Counted from the stretch's first letter, positions 8,187-16,723 are shown. The stretch is DNA of 64,000 nt from Xanthomonas sp. SI (GCF_014236855.1 NZ_CP051261.1:3410001-3474000); one strand, 5' to 3'. The notes: generated by a model from the letters alone, not told the origin. Numbers and translations are program-made.

Positions 8187-9263
8187 ATGTCCAGCACCCT
8201 CGCCCCTTCGCCTGCGCCCGCGCTGCCGGCCGAACCGTTGGCCACCCGTGTGGCCGAATCCGGCCTGCTGCCCGATGCGCTGCTGCGCGCGGCGATGCGC
8301 AAGCTGTGCACGCAGCGCCTACGCGACGAGCGCAGCGGTGGCGCCGACGCGGCCTGGGAACGCCAGCGCGCCTTCGTCGAGGCCTTGCGCGGCAGCGCCA
8401 TCGCGATCGAGACCGACGCCGCCAACCGCCAGCACTACGAGCTGCCGCCGCGCTTCTTCGAGCTGTGCCTGGGCAAGCGCCTGAAGTACAGCAGTTGCTA
8501 CTGGGATGCCGGCACCCAGGACCTGGACGCGGCCGAGGAACGCATGCTGCACCTGTACGCCGAACGCGCGCAGCTGCGCGACCGCCAGCGCATCCTCGAA
8601 CTGGGCTGCGGCTGGGGCTCGCTGACCCTGTGGATGGCCGAACACTATCCCGGCGCGCGCATCACCGCGGTGTCCAACTCGCGGCCGCAGCGCGAGCACA
8701 TCGAGGCGCAATGCCGCGCGCGCGGGCTGCGCAACGTGGAGGTGATCACCCATGACGCCAACACCCTGAGCCTGCCGCATGCGAGCTTCGACCGCGTGGT
8801 GTCGATCGAGATGTTCGAGCACATGCGCAACTACCGCGAGCTGCTGGCGCGGATCGGCCAGTGGCTGGTGCCGGGCGGCCGGCTATTCGTGCACATCTTT
8901 TGCCACCGCGACCTGGCCTACCCGTTCGAGGTGCAGGGCGAGGACAACTGGATGGGCAGGCACTTCTTCACCGGCGGGCTGATGCCGGCCGCCGACACCC
9001 TGCTGCAGTTCCAGGACGACCTGGCGCTGGAACGGCGCTGGCTGCTGTCCGGCGAACACTACGAGAAGACCGCCAACGCCTGGCTACGCAACCAGGACCG
9101 GCATCGTGCCGAACTGATGCCGGTGCTGCAGGCCACCTACGGCCGCGACGCGAAGATCTGGTGGCAGCGCTGGCGCATGTTCTGGATGGCCTGCGCGGAG
9201 CTGTTCGGCTACGAACAGGGCCAGCAGTGGGGCGTGGCGCATTACCGGTTCGTTAGGCGCTGA
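8187..9263 (+). CDS. Cyclopropane-synthase-like SAM methyltransferase (paralogue 2)
   Basis: A 358-residue methyltransferase of the CFA/coclaurine-N-methyltransferase-like branch. Motifs: HYELPPRFFELCLG, the SAM loop ILELGCGWGSLTLWMAEHYP, VVSIEMFEHMRNY and GEDNWMGRHFFTGGLMPA. It is distinct from paralogue 1 (shorter, different C-terminal half), so the operon carries two specialised enzymes rather than a recent duplicate. The start at 8187 is chosen because AGGAG lies nine bases upstream; an ATG at 8160 would keep the 4-nt-overlap pattern of the operon and add nine residues, and cannot be excluded. The gene ends the operon; an inverted repeat follows at once. Confidence 0.92.
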   Translation: MSSTLAPSPAPALPAEPLATRVAESGLLPDALLRAAMRKLCTQRLRDERSGGADAAWERQRAFVEALRGSAIAIETDAANRQHYELPPRFFELCLGKRLKYSSCYWDAGTQDLDAAEERMLHLYAERAQLRDRQRILELGCGWGSLTLWMAEHYPGARITAVSNSRPQREHIEAQCRARGLRNVEVITHDANTLSLPHASFDRVVSIEMFEHMRNYRELLARIGQWLVPGGRLFVHIFCHRDLAYPFEVQGEDNWMGRHFFTGGLMPAADTLLQFQDDLALERRWLLSGEHYEKTANAWLRNQDRHRAELMPVLQATYGRDAKIWWQRWRMFWMACAELFGYEQGQQWGVAHYRFVRR

Positions 9264-9267
9264 AGCG

Positions 9268-9416
9268 CCGGGATTGGGGAGTCGGGATTCGGGATTGGCA
9301 AAAGCAGGCTGTGTGCACTGAAGCGCGACGTGATGCGGATCGGCCCTTGGACCGATCGCATGGTCAGGCAGCTGGAGGTGGGGATCGAATCCCGAATCCC
9401 CAATCCCTAATCCCGG
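9268..9416. repeat. Inverted-repeat element between convergent genes (copy 1)
   Basis: A ~149-bp element whose two ends are inverted copies: CCGGGATTGGGGA at the left and TCCCTAATCCCGG at the right, each extended by further GGGATT/AATCCC units. It fills the junction between the end of the lipid operon and the facing RidA gene. The same terminal sequence bounds a second element at 13307-13508. The internal ~90 bases show no gene. It could form a long hairpin and stop transcription from both sides. Confidence 0.8.
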
Positions 9417-9424
9417 CTTTCCAA

Positions 9425-9769
9425 TCACACGGCAGCGGTGATCACGATCTCGATCTTCCACTCCGGGTTGGCCAGCTTGGCCTGCACGGTGGCGCGCGCC
9501 GGGGTGTTGCCAGGGCAGACCCAGCTTTCCCAGACCTTGTTCATCTCGGCGAATTCGGCCAAGTCGGTCATGTAGATCTCCGCGCGCAGCACCTTGCTCT
9601 TGTCGCTGGCGGCGCGCCCCAGCAGTTCGTCGATCGCCGCCAGGACCTGACGGGTCTGGCCAGCGATGTCGGCGCTGGTGTCGTCGGCGATCTGCCCGGC
9701 CAGGTAGGCCACGCCGTTGTGTACGGTCATTTCCGACATGCGCGGGCCGGTATCGAATCGCTGGATCAT
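9425..9769 (-). CDS. RidA/YjgF family protein
   Basis: A 114-residue RidA-superfamily protein, full length for the family. Members are small trimeric cytosolic enzymes, many of which hydrolyse reactive enamine/imine intermediates. Visible landmarks are VAYLAGQIADDTSADIAGQT near the N-terminus, VLRAEIYMTDLAEFAEMN in the middle and the conserved terminal NTPARATVQAKLANPEWKIE segment, which carries the family arginine (AR in TPARAT) and the E in WKIEI. The start ATG overlaps the upstream DUF998 stop by 4 nt, so both are probably co-translated. Confidence 0.92.
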   Translation of the reverse strand: MIQRFDTGPRMSEMTVHNGVAYLAGQIADDTSADIAGQTRQVLAAIDELLGRAASDKSKVLRAEIYMTDLAEFAEMNKVWESWVCPGNTPARATVQAKLANPEWKIEIVITAAV

Positions 9770-10452
9770 GAGGCAGTGTCCTGAAGAGGGGAAACCCGGG
9801 CATTGTCGCGCGATTGCGCCGGGCCTGCAGGCCGCCACAGCCGGTAGGCGACCAGCAGCAGCCAGGCCAGGATCAGCACGATCGCCAGCTTCTGGGTCAG
9901 CCCGCGCGGCAGCGCGCGCCACAGCACATGCACCCACAGCGCCACGAACGCCGCCACCGCCAGGGCCGACAGCGTGCCGGCACGGCCTTGCCACGGCGCT
10001 TGCCGGCGCAGCCAGGCGCTCTGCAGCAGCATCGCGCTGGTCGCGCACAGGAACGCGGTCTGCGCGAACAGCCCGTGCAACAACGGCGCCAGCAACGGTG
10101 TGCGCTGCGGCAGGTAGCTGTCGCCGATCGCCACCCCGCACAGGCCAAGCGCGGCGACCGCGAACAGCAGCAGCGGCGCGGCGCTGCGTGCCGGTGGTGG
10201 GGCCTGCGCATACAGGCCGGCAGCCAGCGCGACGATGCCCGCCGCCAGCAGTACGTAGACAATCCGCAGCAGCAGCCCACCGGGACCGTGCAGGTACAGG
10301 CTCAGCGTCGCCTGCTGCCAGTGCAGATCGGCGCGCAGCAGCTGCAGCGCCAGCGCCACGCCGAGGAACAGCAGGCACAGCAGCGTGGCGAGGGCGCCGG
10401 CGGCGCGCGGCCAATGCGGCGGCGCGGAGACGGGGGCCAGGGGCGTGGGCAT
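9766..10452 (-). CDS. DUF998 family membrane protein
   Basis: A 228-residue hydrophobic protein with six likely membrane helices, for example ALATLLCLLFLGVALALQLL and VALWVHVLWRALPRG. The pattern fits DUF998 (a family of unknown function in which the LYLHGPGG and GIVALAAGLYAQ regions are typical). The start at 10452 was chosen because the N-terminus MPTPLAP leads directly into the first helix; upstream codons of the open frame are arginine-rich and look non-coding. It is transcribed away from mprF, with about 280 bases between them, and overlaps the RidA gene by 4 nt. Confidence 0.8.
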   Translation of the reverse strand: MPTPLAPVSAPPHWPRAAGALATLLCLLFLGVALALQLLRADLHWQQATLSLYLHGPGGLLLRIVYVLLAAGIVALAAGLYAQAPPPARSAAPLLLFAVAALGLCGVAIGDSYLPQRTPLLAPLLHGLFAQTAFLCATSAMLLQSAWLRRQAPWQGRAGTLSALAVAAFVALWVHVLWRALPRGLTQKLAIVLILAWLLLVAYRLWRPAGPAQSRDNARVSPLQDTAS

Positions 10453-10732
10453 GGAATCGGCTCCGGGTCGTAGCGGGGAACGCGATGCGCGACGCAGCGC
10501 GCGCCCGCACCCTCCGCGCACGCCGACGCGGTGCCGACGTGCGATTCCACTATGATGCGCGTCGCCGGTGTCGCCGGTACAGCCCCAGGCCAGCCGATAT
10601 CGCGATGCACCAGCCCCTTTTCGCCTGCAGGCGCGCCATCGCGATGGCCCGCACCGCCAACGCTACCAGCCTGCGCAACGCCGCCGGCGCCTGCGCACAG
10701 TTCCCTCTCTCCTTCGCTTACGCTCCCCTGCA

Positions 10733-13303
10733 ATGACCGACGCCGCGCCCCCCGTTTCCCCGTCCCCCTCCACCGCTGGCTGGCGCCGTGCGCTGCCGGT
10801 GGTGTTCAGCCTGGTGATCCTGGCGCTGGCGCTGCGCGCGCTGGCCACCGAGTTCAGCACCCACGGCTACGCCGCGATCCGCCATGCCTTCAACCAGCTC
10901 GGCGTCGGCCAGATCGCGCTGACCCTGCTGCTGGGGCTGAGCAGCTACGCCTGCCTGATCGGCTTCGACGCGGTCGGCCTGCACCGCAGCGGGCGCAAGC
11001 TGCATCCGATGCGGATCGGCGTCACCGCGTTCCTGGCGCATGCGGTCGGGCAGACCCTGGGCTTCGCCGCGCTCACCGGCGGCGCGGTGCGCCTGCGCGG
11101 CTACGGCCGGGTCGGGCTGAGCCTGGCCGAGATCGGCCAGGTGGTGCTGATGAGCACGCTCGGCTTCGTGTTCGGCGCCTGGCTGCTGCTGGCCTTGGCG
11201 CTGACCCTGGAACCGGCCTCGGCGGCGCTGGCGCTGCCGCTCGGCGCTTCGGCGGTACGCGCGTTCGGCATCGCGCTGCTGGCCGGCTTCGGCCTGATGC
11301 TGCTGCTGGCCGGGCGCGAAGGCCGCACCCTGCGCTGGCGCACTCACGAACTGTGGCTGCCGGACCGGCGCACCGCGCTCGGCGTGACCGCGCTGAGCGT
11401 GGTCGAACTGGGCTTGGCCAGCGCCGCGTTCTACGTGTTGCTGCCGAACGAGTCGGGCATCGAGTTCGTCGGCTTCGTCGGCCTGTACCTGGTCGCGGTG
11501 GTGGCCGGGTTGATGTCCACCGTGCCGGCCGGGCTGGGCGTGTTCGAGTGGAGCCTGCTCAAGCTGCTGCCCGGCGTGGCCCCGGCCGCGGTGCTGGCCG
11601 CGGCGCTGATCTACCGCATCACCTACTACGTGGTGCCGCTGCTGCTGTCGGTGCTGATGGCCGCGGTCTCGGGCCTGCGCCGGCCGCTGGCGGCCAGCGC
11701 CGGCGGGGTGCGCGTGGCCTGGGGCACGCTGCGTCCGTGGCTGCCGCAGATCATCGCCATGGCGGTGTTCGCGGTCGGCGCGGCGCTGGTCATCGACGGC
11801 ACCCTGCCGACGCCGAAGCGGCGCCTGGGCATGGCGCCGCTGTCGATCGTGGAGACCTCGCACCTGCTGGCCAGCCTCGGCGGCGTGGTACTGCTGCTGA
11901 TCGGCCAGGGCCTGCAGCGGCGCAGCCATGCGGCCTGGATGCTGGCGATCGGCATCTGCGTGCTGCTGCCGCTGCCGGCCTGGCTGCGCGGCGGGCATGC
12001 CTCGGTGGCGCTGTCCTCGCTGGTGGTGGCGGCCGGGCTATGGGGCGCGCGGCGCGAGTTCTACCGTCAGGGCGCGCTGCTCGACGAGGCCTGGTCGTGG
12101 CCGTGGCTGCGCAACCTGGGGCTGGTGCTGATCGCCACGGTGTGGCTGCTGTTCTTCGTCTACAGCCACGTCGAATACCAGAACGAACTGTGGTGGCAGT
12201 TCGCCACCTCGGCCAATGCTCCGCGCGCGCTGCGCGCGGTGCTGCTGGTCAGTGTGGCGGTGGTGGTGTTCGGGCTGGCGCGCTTGCTGCACAGCACGCG
12301 CTCGCCGCTGCCGGCCGCCGACGCGGCGCAGTTGGATGGGCTGGCGCCGGTGCTGGCCGTGGCCACCGACACCCAGGCCTGCCTGGTGCTGACCGGCGAC
12401 AAGGCGCTGCTGCCCGACGAAGGCGGCCAGGGCTTCGTGATGATGCAGCGCTACGGCGGCTCGCTGGTGGCGATGGGCGACCCGGTGGGACCGCCGGAAG
12501 TCGCGCGGGCGCTGATCTGGCGCTTCCGCGAGGAAGCCGACCGCATGGGCCTGCGCCCGGTGTTCTACCAGGTCGGCGAGCAGCACTGGCAGACCTACCT
12601 CGACCTGGGCCTGACCCTGGTCAAGCTGGGCGAGGAAGCGATGGTTTCGCTGGAAGACTTCCACCTGGAAGGCCGCGACCGCGCCGACCTGCGCCAGGCC
12701 TGGAACCGCGGCAAGCGCAGCGGACTGAGTTTCCGCATCGTGCCGCTGGAGGAGATCGACGCGCTGATGCCGGTGCTGGCCGAGGTCTCGCAGCAATGGC
12801 TGGAGGAAAAGGCCGGCGAAGAGAAGGGCTTCTCGCTGGGCAGCTTCGACCCGGCCTATCTGCGCCGCTTCCCGATCGCGGTGGTCGAAGCCGAGGGCAA
12901 GGTCGTGGCCTTCGCCAACCTGTGGCAGGCGCCGGCCGGACACGAACTATCGGTGGACCTGATGCGGCACATCGCCGATGCGCCGAAGGGCACCATGGAT
13001 TTCCTGTTCATCGAATTGTTCCTGTGGGGCCGCGAGCAGGGCTACAAGCGCTTCTCGCTGGGCATGGCGCCGCTGTCGGGCCTGGCCCAGCACCGCCTGG
13101 CCGGACGCTGGAACCGCTTCGGCAACCTGATCGTGCGCCACGGCGAGCGCTTCTACGGCTTCACCGGCCTGCGCCGCTTCAAGTCCAAGTTCGCCCCGGC
13201 CTGGCGCACCCGCTACCTGGCCGCCCCCGGCGGCATGCACCTGCCGGCGGCGCTGCTGGACGTGACACGGCTGATCTCTCTGGATCCGCGCAAGCCCGAT
13301 TGA
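10733..13303 (+). CDS. mprF: Lysyl-phosphatidylglycerol synthase with flippase domain (MprF-like)
   Basis: An 856-residue bifunctional protein. The N-terminal ~520 residues are a multi-span flippase domain (TGGAVRLRGYGRVGLSL and GLMSTVPAGLGVFEWSLLK are typical of the lysyl-PG flippase family). The C-terminal ~300 residues are the cytosolic DUF2156 aminoacyl transferase domain (FVMMQRYGGSLVAMGDPVGP, FIELFLWGREQGYKRFSLGM, RFYGFTGLRRFKSKFAP). It should transfer lysine, or possibly another amino acid, from aminoacyl-tRNA to phosphatidylglycerol and flip the product, lowering the negative charge of the membrane. The ATG at 10733 begins just before the first helix. The next gene, on the opposite strand, is the matching hydrolase type. 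Confidence 0.94.
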   Translation: MTDAAPPVSPSPSTAGWRRALPVVFSLVILALALRALATEFSTHGYAAIRHAFNQLGVGQIALTLLLGLSSYACLIGFDAVGLHRSGRKLHPMRIGVTAFLAHAVGQTLGFAALTGGAVRLRGYGRVGLSLAEIGQVVLMSTLGFVFGAWLLLALALTLEPASAALALPLGASAVRAFGIALLAGFGLMLLLAGREGRTLRWRTHELWLPDRRTALGVTALSVVELGLASAAFYVLLPNESGIEFVGFVGLYLVAVVAGLMSTVPAGLGVFEWSLLKLLPGVAPAAVLAAALIYRITYYVVPLLLSVLMAAVSGLRRPLAASAGGVRVAWGTLRPWLPQIIAMAVFAVGAALVIDGTLPTPKRRLGMAPLSIVETSHLLASLGGVVLLLIGQGLQRRSHAAWMLAIGICVLLPLPAWLRGGHASVALSSLVVAAGLWGARREFYRQGALLDEAWSWPWLRNLGLVLIATVWLLFFVYSHVEYQNELWWQFATSANAPRALRAVLLVSVAVVVFGLARLLHSTRSPLPAADAAQLDGLAPVLAVATDTQACLVLTGDKALLPDEGGQGFVMMQRYGGSLVAMGDPVGPPEVARALIWRFREEADRMGLRPVFYQVGEQHWQTYLDLGLTLVKLGEEAMVSLEDFHLEGRDRADLRQAWNRGKRSGLSFRIVPLEEIDALMPVLAEVSQQWLEEKAGEEKGFSLGSFDPAYLRRFPIAVVEAEGKVVAFANLWQAPAGHELSVDLMRHIADAPKGTMDFLFIELFLWGREQGYKRFSLGMAPLSGLAQHRLAGRWNRFGNLIVRHGERFYGFTGLRRFKSKFAPAWRTRYLAAPGGMHLPAALLDVTRLISLDPRKPD

Positions 13304-13306
13304 CGG

Positions 13307-13508
13307 CCGGGATTCGGGATTGGGGATTGGGGATTGGTAGCCAATCGGCTGCGGACGCAGGGATTCGGAGACCTTGGATGGCGTCTCCGCGGCAACTGCC
13401 GGGTTGTGGGAGGGGCGTCAGCCCCGACGCTTTAGCGGCAGTGCGTCGGGGCTGAAGCCCCACAAATGCCGCTCTTGCGAATCCCCAATCCCCAATCCCC
13501 AATCCCGG
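13307..13508. repeat. Inverted-repeat element between convergent genes (copy 2)
   Basis: A ~202-bp element with ends CCGGGATTCGGGATTGGGG (left, from 13307) and CCCCAATCCCCAATCCCGG (right, ending 13508). These are the same ends as the element at 9268-9416. Its centre contains a second, strong inverted repeat (13405-13464). It completely fills the gap between mprF and the facing AcvB/VirJ-like gene. Confidence 0.82.
13405..13464. terminator. Central hairpin of the repeat; possible bidirectional terminator
   Basis: TGTGGGAGGGGCGTCAGCCC at 13405 is answered by GGGCTGAAGCCCCACA ending at 13464, forming a stem of about 20 bp with a small mismatch and a 12-base loop. There is no T-run, so termination is inferred from the convergent position only. 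GTCGGGGCTGAAGCCCC-type hairpins are common intergenic repeats in Xanthomonas. Confidence 0.5.
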
Positions 13509-13511
13509 CCT

Positions 13512-14939
13512 TCAATCAATCCGCTGCAGAATCTGCTTGGCCAGTTCCGCGTAGTCGCCCTTGAAGTGATGGTCGCCGGGCAGCTTCACTAACTGCGCGC
13601 CGCCGTGCGGCAGGTCCGGGCACAGCGTGTCGTCGTCGTCTTCGCCGTAGATGCACAGGGTCTGCGCGCCCGGCATCTTCGCCACGTCCGGGGCGATCGG
13701 CAGGCCGTCGTCGCCGGAGCTGATCCAGTTGGAGACGTGGAATTCGTAGTCGGCGGTCTTGCCCAGCGACAGCAGCGCGGTGGCCTGCACCTGCTCGCGC
13801 ATCGCCGGCGGCAGTTGGTTGTAGGCCGCCGGCAACACGTCGGCGCCCTGCGAGAAGCCGATCAGCACTACCCGTCCGCGCTGCCACAGGTGGCTGTAGT
13901 GGCGGTAGATCCGGTCCAGGTCGGTGGCGAAGCCCTGCGGGGTGCGCTCGCTCCAGAAGTAGCGCAGCGAGTCCACGCCGACCACCGGGATGCCGGCCTG
14001 GGCCAGCGCGCCGGCCACCTGCTGGTCGAGTCCGGCCCAGCCGCCGTCGCCGGAGACGAAGATCGCGAACACCTGCTCATGGCCCTTGCCCGCGGCCGCG
14101 TCGCCAGCGGGCGCAGGCACCTCGACCACCGGCAGCCCGGCCAGGTCGACCGGCGTCGGCGGCAGGCTGACGCCGCGCTGCGCACCGAGCGAGCGCACTG
14201 CCGCGCGTAGCCCGGGCAACGCATCGCCGCTGGCGCTGCGGCGGAACTGCTGCGCCTGCGGCACCTTCTGCACGAACGCGTCGCTCTGCTGGGTGCAGCG
14301 GCCCTTGCCCGGCGCATCGATCGCCGCCAGCCATGGCAGCGGCAGCGTGGCCGGTTGCAGCGCACGTGCCGGTGCGGTGATGCCGGCGCCGCAGATCTGG
14401 TCGTCCAGCACCTGCACCGGACAGAAATCCTCGGTGACCAGGCCGGCCAGCAGGTGCTTGGGCGCCTGCGCCGCGACCGCATAGGCCAGCGCGGCACCGT
14501 CGCCGTCGCCGACCAGCAGCGGCAGGCGGTAGGTCGGCACGTGGTAGTAGGCCTGCACGTAGCGCGAGAAGTTCTCCACGTCGCCGGCGGAGAAGCCGCA
14601 GGTGCCGGGGATCTTGGCCAGCACCGCCTGCAGGTGTGCGCCGTCGATCACTACCACCATCGCGCCGTCGTCGCGCAAGGCCTCGATCTGGCGCATGCGC
14701 GACGCCGCGCCGCGCTTGCCGCCGGCGAACCACAGCACCACGCGCTGCGCCTCGCCGTGCGGCAGCAGCACCGGGACCTGTTCGAAGCGGCCGTGGCTGA
14801 GTTTTTCCGGGACCGCGGCCGCTGGCGCCGCTGACGCTGGCGCTGCGGCCGTCGTCGCAGGCGCCGCCGAGGCGGCGGCCGCGGCGGTCAGGCCGGCCAA
14901 CGCACATCCCCACATCCATCCGCCACGCATTCGCATCAT
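13512..14939 (-). CDS. AcvB/VirJ family periplasmic protein (probable lysyl-PG hydrolase)
   Basis: A 475-residue exported protein. Residues 1-26 form a signal peptide (WGCALAGLTAAAAASA). The rest contains two alpha/beta-hydrolase-like halves; the C-terminal VirJ domain shows FAIFVSGDGGWAGLDQQVA, VGVDSLRYFWSERTPQ, the nucleophile elbow LIGFSQGADVLPAAYNQLP, and the terminal GDHHFKGDYAELA with the likely catalytic histidine. AcvB of Agrobacterium and Rhizobium removes lysine from lysyl-phosphatidylglycerol, and its gene usually lies beside lpiA (an mprF homologue). The pairing with mprF, here convergent, supports the same function. The two stops are about 210 bases apart. Confidence 0.9.
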   Translation of the reverse strand: MMRMRGGWMWGCALAGLTAAAAASAAPATTAAAPASAAPAAAVPEKLSHGRFEQVPVLLPHGEAQRVVLWFAGGKRGAASRMRQIEALRDDGAMVVVIDGAHLQAVLAKIPGTCGFSAGDVENFSRYVQAYYHVPTYRLPLLVGDGDGAALAYAVAAQAPKHLLAGLVTEDFCPVQVLDDQICGAGITAPARALQPATLPLPWLAAIDAPGKGRCTQQSDAFVQKVPQAQQFRRSASGDALPGLRAAVRSLGAQRGVSLPPTPVDLAGLPVVEVPAPAGDAAAGKGHEQVFAIFVSGDGGWAGLDQQVAGALAQAGIPVVGVDSLRYFWSERTPQGFATDLDRIYRHYSHLWQRGRVVLIGFSQGADVLPAAYNQLPPAMREQVQATALLSLGKTADYEFHVSNWISSGDDGLPIAPDVAKMPGAQTLCIYGEDDDDTLCPDLPHGGAQLVKLPGDHHFKGDYAELAKQILQRID

Positions 14940-15119
14940 CCGGCAATCCTGAAAAGGCCAATCCTGAAACAGCGTGTAAAGATAATCCCGAACGGCGGTG
15001 GCGCGAAGCGCGGCGCAGGCGCCGGTTCATGCGGGGTACGCCGCAAGCGTGCCAGCGCGGCGCCGCTGCAGCCATCAGGCGGCCGCGCCGGTGCGGCTGC
15101 AGCGACGCGCAGCGGGCGC

Positions 15120-15308
15120 TCACGCGCCCGGGTCGGCCTCGGGATGGCGCAGCCGCCACGCCGCCAGCGCCTGCCGATAGCGCGCCACTTCGTCGTTGTA
15201 CAGGTCGTGCACGCACAGCGGACAACCGCTGTTGCAGCAATCGCTGGGCAGCGGCGGCTGCGGCGCTTGCGGGCACGGATCGGCAGTGGCGGGATCGGGA
15301 TCGTACAT
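15120..15308 (-). CDS. Oxidoreductase-like domain protein (small, cysteine-rich)
   Basis: A 62-residue protein with the oxidoreductase-like N-terminal domain (PF09791 type): a proline-rich start followed by DCCNSGCPLCVHDLYNDEV, with four cysteines in CC-x3-C-x2-C. The domain is best known as a short stand-alone protein in proteobacteria and as part of eukaryotic mitochondrial proteins; the cysteines suggest metal or redox chemistry, which is inference. The ATG at 15308 gives the family length; the longer open frame upstream is arginine-rich and not family-like. It is downstream of two minus-strand genes and may be in their transcript. Confidence 0.85.
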   Translation of the reverse strand: MYDPDPATADPCPQAPQPPLPSDCCNSGCPLCVHDLYNDEVARYRQALAAWRLRHPEADPGA

Positions 15309-15378
15309 CACGGTGCGCGGCGGGTGGCACGCCAGCGGCGCGAACAGGTGCCCATTGTAGAACGCCGCCGCGGCCGGC

Positions 15379-15984
15379 TCAGCCGATCGCCTGGCGCAGG
15401 TTGGCGCGCGCCGCCGCGTCGTAGCGCGCATGGAACCAGTCGCTGAGGAAGATGCGCGGCTGCGCCAGCACCGTCTTCAGGAACGCGCGGCGCTTGCGCC
15501 GGTACAGCCAGCCCGGCACCACGCCGCTGTATTCCTCGGCGATGGCGCGATCGTAGGCGGCGAACCCGGCGGGATCGGCGCCGAGGATGGCCATGTCGCA
15601 ATCCAGGAACAGCGCCGCCTCGGCATCCACCGCCGCGGCGGACAGTTGCCCGTGGCGCGCGGTCAGCTCGATCAGCGCGGCGACGCGCGCCGCGTCCAGC
15701 CCGGCGGTGGGCAGCCATTGCGCGATCGCCGCCTGCGCCATGCGCGCCGACTGCGCCTCGTTGTCGCCACGCCCGGCCTGATACACCGCGTCGTGGTAGA
15801 GCACGGCCAGGTAGACCTCGCGCGGCTGCCGCCAGCCCAGCGCCGCGGCCACCTCGGCATAGTGGCCCAGCACCGCCTGCACGTGGCCGAAGTGGTGATA
15901 GGCGCGCGGCGGCGTGGCATAGGCCGCCTGCAACTGCTCCCACTGCGCGGCGGGCAGGGTCAGCGGCGGCGCGGGTTCGTTCAT
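15379..15984 (-). CDS. HD-superfamily predicted metal-dependent phosphohydrolase
   Basis: A 201-residue soluble protein resembling the predicted metal-dependent HD phosphohydrolases. The metal-binding HD pair is visible as YHDAVY, with an earlier YHHFGHV and a later DCDMAILGADPAGFAAYD. Substrate unknown; related proteins are annotated only by fold. Its start overlaps the stop of the 2'-5' RNA ligase-like gene by 4 nt (15981-15984), so the two are translationally coupled and may act in one nucleotide or RNA-end process. Confidence 0.88.
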   Translation of the reverse strand: MNEPAPPLTLPAAQWEQLQAAYATPPRAYHHFGHVQAVLGHYAEVAAALGWRQPREVYLAVLYHDAVYQAGRGDNEAQSARMAQAAIAQWLPTAGLDAARVAALIELTARHGQLSAAAVDAEAALFLDCDMAILGADPAGFAAYDRAIAEEYSGVVPGWLYRRKRRAFLKTVLAQPRIFLSDWFHARYDAAARANLRQAIG

Positions 15985-16622
15985 CGGATCGCCTCGCCGC
16001 CGGCGGACGCAGGCCCGGCCGCATCCGCCGACAGCGGCCAGGTCGCCTCGTGCACATAGCGCCCCTGCCCTTGCACGCTACGGATCAGGCTCAGCGCGGC
16101 GACCGGGCAGCGCAGTTCCGGCACGGCTTGCGGCGGCACCGTCTGCTCGTCGTAGCTCAGGGTGATATGCGGGACATAGGCCGGGTCGGCGCGCGTTGCC
16201 ACGCCCTGGCGCCCGAGTTGCTGCTGCAGGGCCTCGCGCAGGTGGCGCAACGCGGGCGGCTCGCCGTCGCCAAGCAACACCAGCGGCCGCGTGCGGGCGC
16301 GGCCGCCGAAGCTGGCGACCCGATCGAAACACAGGTCGAACGGCGCCGCCGCCAATGCCTGTCCGGCGGCATGCGCCTGCTGCAGCAGCCGCGGCGGAAT
16401 GCCGGCGTACTCGCCGAGGTAATGCAAGGTCAGGTGCAGACGTTCCACCGGCAGCGCGCGACCGCGCAGGCCATGCTCGGCACGCAGGCGCTCGCCCAGT
16501 GCGAAGGCGCGCTGCGCGGTGGCCGGGTCCGGCAGCACGGCGAAGAACAGGCTCTCGCGCGGCGCCGGCGCCGCGAAGCCGAGCGAGAACTGCGCGTTTG
16601 CGGAAGAAGGATCGTGGGCCAT
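15981..16622 (-). CDS. thpR: RNA 2',3'-cyclic phosphodiesterase (2'-5' RNA ligase family)
   Basis: A 213-residue member of the 2H phosphoesterase superfamily. Both catalytic HxT motifs are intact: HLTLHYLGEY in the N-terminal half and HITLSYDEQTV in the C-terminal half. FFAVLPDPATAQRAF at the start is typical of ThpR/LigT. These enzymes open 2',3'-cyclic phosphates on RNA ends, and were first seen as 2'-5' RNA ligases. It is the first gene of a minus-strand group with the HD phosphohydrolase and perhaps the cysteine-rich small gene. The N-terminal ~20 residues are not conserved in general. Confidence 0.92.
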   Translation of the reverse strand: MAHDPSSANAQFSLGFAAPAPRESLFFAVLPDPATAQRAFALGERLRAEHGLRGRALPVERLHLTLHYLGEYAGIPPRLLQQAHAAGQALAAAPFDLCFDRVASFGGRARTRPLVLLGDGEPPALRHLREALQQQLGRQGVATRADPAYVPHITLSYDEQTVPPQAVPELRCPVAALSLIRSVQGQGRYVHEATWPLSADAAGPASAGGEAIR

Positions 16623-16723
16623 CGGCTAGGTGCGGGAGCCGCGGTCACTGCGGCAAGGGGACAAGGGCCGTCATCGTAGCAAGCGCATCGCGCCCGGCGT
16701 GCGACCGCTCGCTTGGAAAACGC

